From NCBI GenBank assembly GCA_023078685.1, contig JALGAS010000004.1:5022001-5086000 (forward strand): a DNA stretch of 64,000 bases, written 5' to 3'. Made by a program: the position numbers and the translations under genes. Below, piece after piece: positions 61,325-64,000 of the stretch. The stretch's first letter is position 1. Each line of letters begins with the position of its first letter. This DNA is from Neopestalotiopsis rosae. Taxonomy: Eukaryota; Ascomycota; Sordariomycetes; Amphisphaeriales; Sporocadaceae. The notes below the pieces were generated by a model that saw nothing but the letters and a program-made list of their open reading frames with translations, was not told the origin of the DNA and made no database searches.

Positions 61325-64000
61325 ATGGCGGCCGAAGGGGACGAACAGCGCATGGCGCTGGACCAGGAGGAAGACAAGAACGAGTCCCCGACTAGTAGCA
61401 GCAGTAGCTCAGACGCTTCCGACAATGAGGACACACAAGAGGAGGCGCCACAGGTCGAATGGCTTGCCACGAGCCGATCCAAACGTTCGACGGCAGGAAA
61501 CCGTATGAAGTCTATGCTGGCCGCCGAAGAGCCCGATGACGAGCTCGAACTACTCTTTGCCGAAGATGCAGACGACGCCGGATTCGAGGAGGTCGACGAG
61601 GGGGACTCAGATGCGCAGATGGACTCATCGTCGGATGATGAGGATGCCCAGGCGCAAGGTGACGAGGACGAAGGCGAAAAGGAATTAGAAAAGCAAGCTC
61701 GCGAAAAGAAGCTGGCAGCGCGCAAGCGCAAAGCCCAAGAAGCGATCCCAGTAAAATTCAGAAAGAAGGTCAGAGTTGATCCAACAGCCACGCCGGACTC
61801 TTCCTCAGCGACGCCTGTGCCGAGGCCAAAGAAGAAGTCGGAGAGAGCCAGCTGGCTACCAACAATTGCGGACATGCCTACGAGAGCCTCGAAGCGAGAG
61901 ACTACCATGCTGAGCAAGGAAGCATTGCACCAACAAATGGTGGAAAGGGAGGCGAAGCGCCTGAAACTTATGGAAGCCATGGAGCGCAAGGCCAAGAGAA
62001 TGGAGGCGATGAAGAAACCTCCCATGACACAGGCTGAGCGACTGGCAGAGGCAGCCATTGTCGAGAAGCGCAACGCAAAGAGCTTGAACCGCTGGGAAGA
62101 GGCGGAAAAGCAGCGCGAGGAGGAGCGAAGAGCAAAATTGGCAGCGCTCAACAACAGGCAACTCAGCGGTCCCGTGGTGACTTTCTGGAGTGGGATGGGT
62201 GAATGGGTCGATGGCAAGCTCAAATACCTTGGAAAGACGGTCACAATCGAGGAAAAGGAGAAGCCTATCAAGAAACGTCCCTCTACAGCTGGTACAAAGT
62301 CAGCGGATGAGCCAGGGAAAGGAGAAGAGAGCAAAAAGGAGGACTCCAACAAGAGCGAACCGCCCAAGGAGCAGGCGACATCGACAGATCAACCGCCGTC
62401 CACAGAGTCGATATCTGCGCAAGCCAACAAGGACAAACCAGTTGACGCGTCAAAAGACGCAGAAACTCCAGCTCAAAAAGAGCCTCAAACAGCGGACACT
62501 CAAAGCACGACTGTCGATTCACATTCAGCGAAGCCAGAGAGCGCCCCATTAGGACTGGTTGCTGCCCAGAAAGCAGAGAGTCAACATCCTGAATCCAAAC
62601 AACCAGAACCTAGCCTAGAGGTATCCGCACCGACAGATTCAAAGCCAACAGTGGAAGAAAAACCAATATCACAATCAGTATCTTCGGAGGTTGTCGTTGC
62701 TGATGAGAGCAAACTTCCACAGGCGTCTCAAGCACCTCAGAAACCTGAAGGACCTCAAGCATCTCCAGTATCTCAAGTACCTCAAGCATCTCCAGTATCT
62801 CAAGTACCTCAAGCACCACATGCATCTCCAGCACCTCAAGCATCTCCAGCACCTCCAGCACCTCCAGCATCTCAAGCATCGCCAGCACCTCCAGCACCTC
62901 CAGCATCTCAAGCATCGCCAGCACCTCCAGCACCTCCAGCATCTCAAGCATCGCCAGCACCTCAAGCATCTCAGGCACCTCAAGTACCGCAAGCATCTCA
63001 GGCATCTCAGGCACCTCAAGTACCGCAAGCATCCCAAGTATCTCAAGTACCACAGCCATTGCAGAAGCTGCAGCCGCCTCCAGCATCACAACCGCCTCCA
63101 GTATCGCAGCCGCTACAAGCACCACAGGTACCGCGGGCTCCGCCCCAAGCATCGAAACCCGTTGAGCTGGCACCGCCAAATCTACAAGCTCCTAATCCAG
63201 CGCCATACACGACAAGTGTCTTTGCACCGCCTATGCAGTCACCAGGCCCAGTGATGAGGCCCCCTGAAATGAAACCGCTGTCCAATAGCTTTTTGGCGCC
63301 TCCGCCAGGTGCTGCAAAGAGTGGACTATCCATGCCTATGCTTGGTTATTCGCCGTCAGCTAGCCAATCGTCAAATGTGCTGGCGGCACCAAATGCTGCT
63401 CCAAGGCCATCACCGCTGTCTATGCCACAGACGAACGCTCGTCCACCTCCTCCGCCCGCGCCGGTATCCGCACCGGCACTGCCTGGAGTTGTAAGACCGA
63501 TGCAACCGGCACCACCACCACCGCGCCCGCAGTCCAAGGCAGGAGGAGGCTCCAATGGCAAAGGACAAGCATCAGGACAACAATCAGCCAAGCCACTGGG
63601 AAGTCAGAAGCCATCTCACACCAATGCTTCTAAGAAAGCAAAAGAACCGGCAGGCGTGCCCGATCTACCACCTTCTCCTCGGCCTCCACCTCCGCCAAAT
63701 ATGAAGGCGACTTGTAACTCTATTATCCTGCAGAACTTTGACGAAAATGCCATTGAACAGAAAAGCGTACAACAACGTATTCTGTTTGGTAAAGAGACGG
63801 GCAAACTCGCAAGTGAGTAATGACATGGTCTGCTTCTGCCCGATTCACACATTTTGCTAACTTTGTCAACAGAGCCAGCAGCGCCGCCAAAGTGCATAAT
63901 TACGAACAAACCAGCGCGGTACAAGGACCCCAAAACAGGGCTACCATATTATGATTCCAGAGCCTACAAGGAAATCCAGAAGTTGCAAAGCGGTGACTAC
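61325..64000 (+). CDS. vps72: Swc2/Vps72 (YL1), SWR1 complex subunit, 3' end outside window
   Basis: Exon 1 is 61325-63812. A 60-nt intron (GTGAGT, GCTAAC, CAACAG) leads to exon 2 from 63873, cut by the window end; 872 residues are visible. ATG 61325 is the first in its frame and has G at -3 and +4. The N-terminus has acidic stretches (SSSSDASDNEDTQEE, DSSSDDEDAQ), the YL1 motif SRSKRSTAGNRMKSML with ELLFAEDADDAGFEE, and a basic region (KKLAARKRKAQEAIPVKFRKKV), the parts that bind H2A.Z-H2B in yeast Swc2. Residues about 470-760 are a Pro/Ala/Gln/Ser-rich expansion with perfect tandem repeats. The YL1_C domain begins in exon 2 (CIITNKPARYKDPKTGLPYY). The complex swaps H2A for H2A.Z in chromatin. 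Confidence 0.92.
62759..62812 (+). repeat. 27-nt tandem repeat in swc2 (2 copies)
   Basis: Two identical 27-nt units, in frame, encoding ASPVSQVPQ twice (residues 479-496). Confidence 0.95.
62849..62956 (+). repeat. 36-nt tandem repeat in swc2 (3 perfect copies)
   Basis: Three identical 36-nt units, in frame, each encoding APPAPPASQASP (residues 509-544). Related PQ/AS/VP units continue on both sides. The perfect identity at third codon positions points to recent slippage or unequal exchange. Confidence 0.97.

Noticed and set aside
62610..63179. Minus-strand frame with many EVLEML-type repeats
   Set aside because: It is the reverse reading of the Pro/Ala/Gln repeat in swc2, not an independent leucine-repeat gene.

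Overview
The window is nuclear DNA of a filamentous ascomycete (Pezizomycotina, most likely Sordariomycetes). The genes carry short GT..AG introns of roughly 50-110 nt with CTAAC/CTAAT-like branch sites. The encoded families are fungal (ERMES subunit Mdm34, PAK kinase Cla4, Ybp-type protein, DUF3176 membrane protein, CBM1-linked endoglucanase). Species cannot be fixed from sequence alone. I could support 15 protein-coding genes, and I worked out exon boundaries by hand from splice signals and reading-frame continuity. I found no tRNA, rRNA, CRISPR array or intact transposon.

Left part (1-31 kb) is mostly conserved housekeeping genes. It begins with a Coq11-like mitochondrial NAD(P)-fold protein (+), which converges on mdm34 (-). 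Next come inositol-pentakisphosphate 2-kinase (-), a 4.2-kb AT-richer gene-free stretch, an equilibrative nucleoside transporter (-) and the PH-CRIB-kinase Cla4 (-). Glycyl-tRNA synthetase (-) has two in-frame AUGs that look like mitochondrial and cytosolic starts, and it is divergent from ribosome-biogenesis factor Rpf1 (+). A Ybp1/Ybp2-family protein (+), splicing factor Syf2 (-) and an unrecognised protein with a mitochondrial-type N-terminus (+) close this part.

Middle part (32-41 kb) holds three same-strand genes for surface or secreted proteins, separated by long spacers. They are a kelch-type single-pass membrane protein, a secreted spherulin-4/GH135-like protein with a fibronectin-III domain, and a CBM1-GH5 endoglucanase.

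Right part (41-64 kb) is very gene-poor. The only gene between 40.6 and 58.0 kb is a small Ecl1-type zinc-binding lifespan-factor gene (-), followed upstream by 12.5 kb with no supportable gene but many simple repeats. After that come a DUF3176 membrane protein (+) and the start of the SWR1-complex subunit Swc2/Vps72 (+). Swc2/Vps72 contains a perfect in-frame tandem repeat expansion and runs off the window end.

No clearly new multi-gene system is visible. The best leads are the gene desert upstream of ecl1, the Swc2 repeat expansion, the dual-start glycyl-tRNA synthetase, the coq11/mdm34 neighbour pair, and the orphan mitochondrial-type protein.
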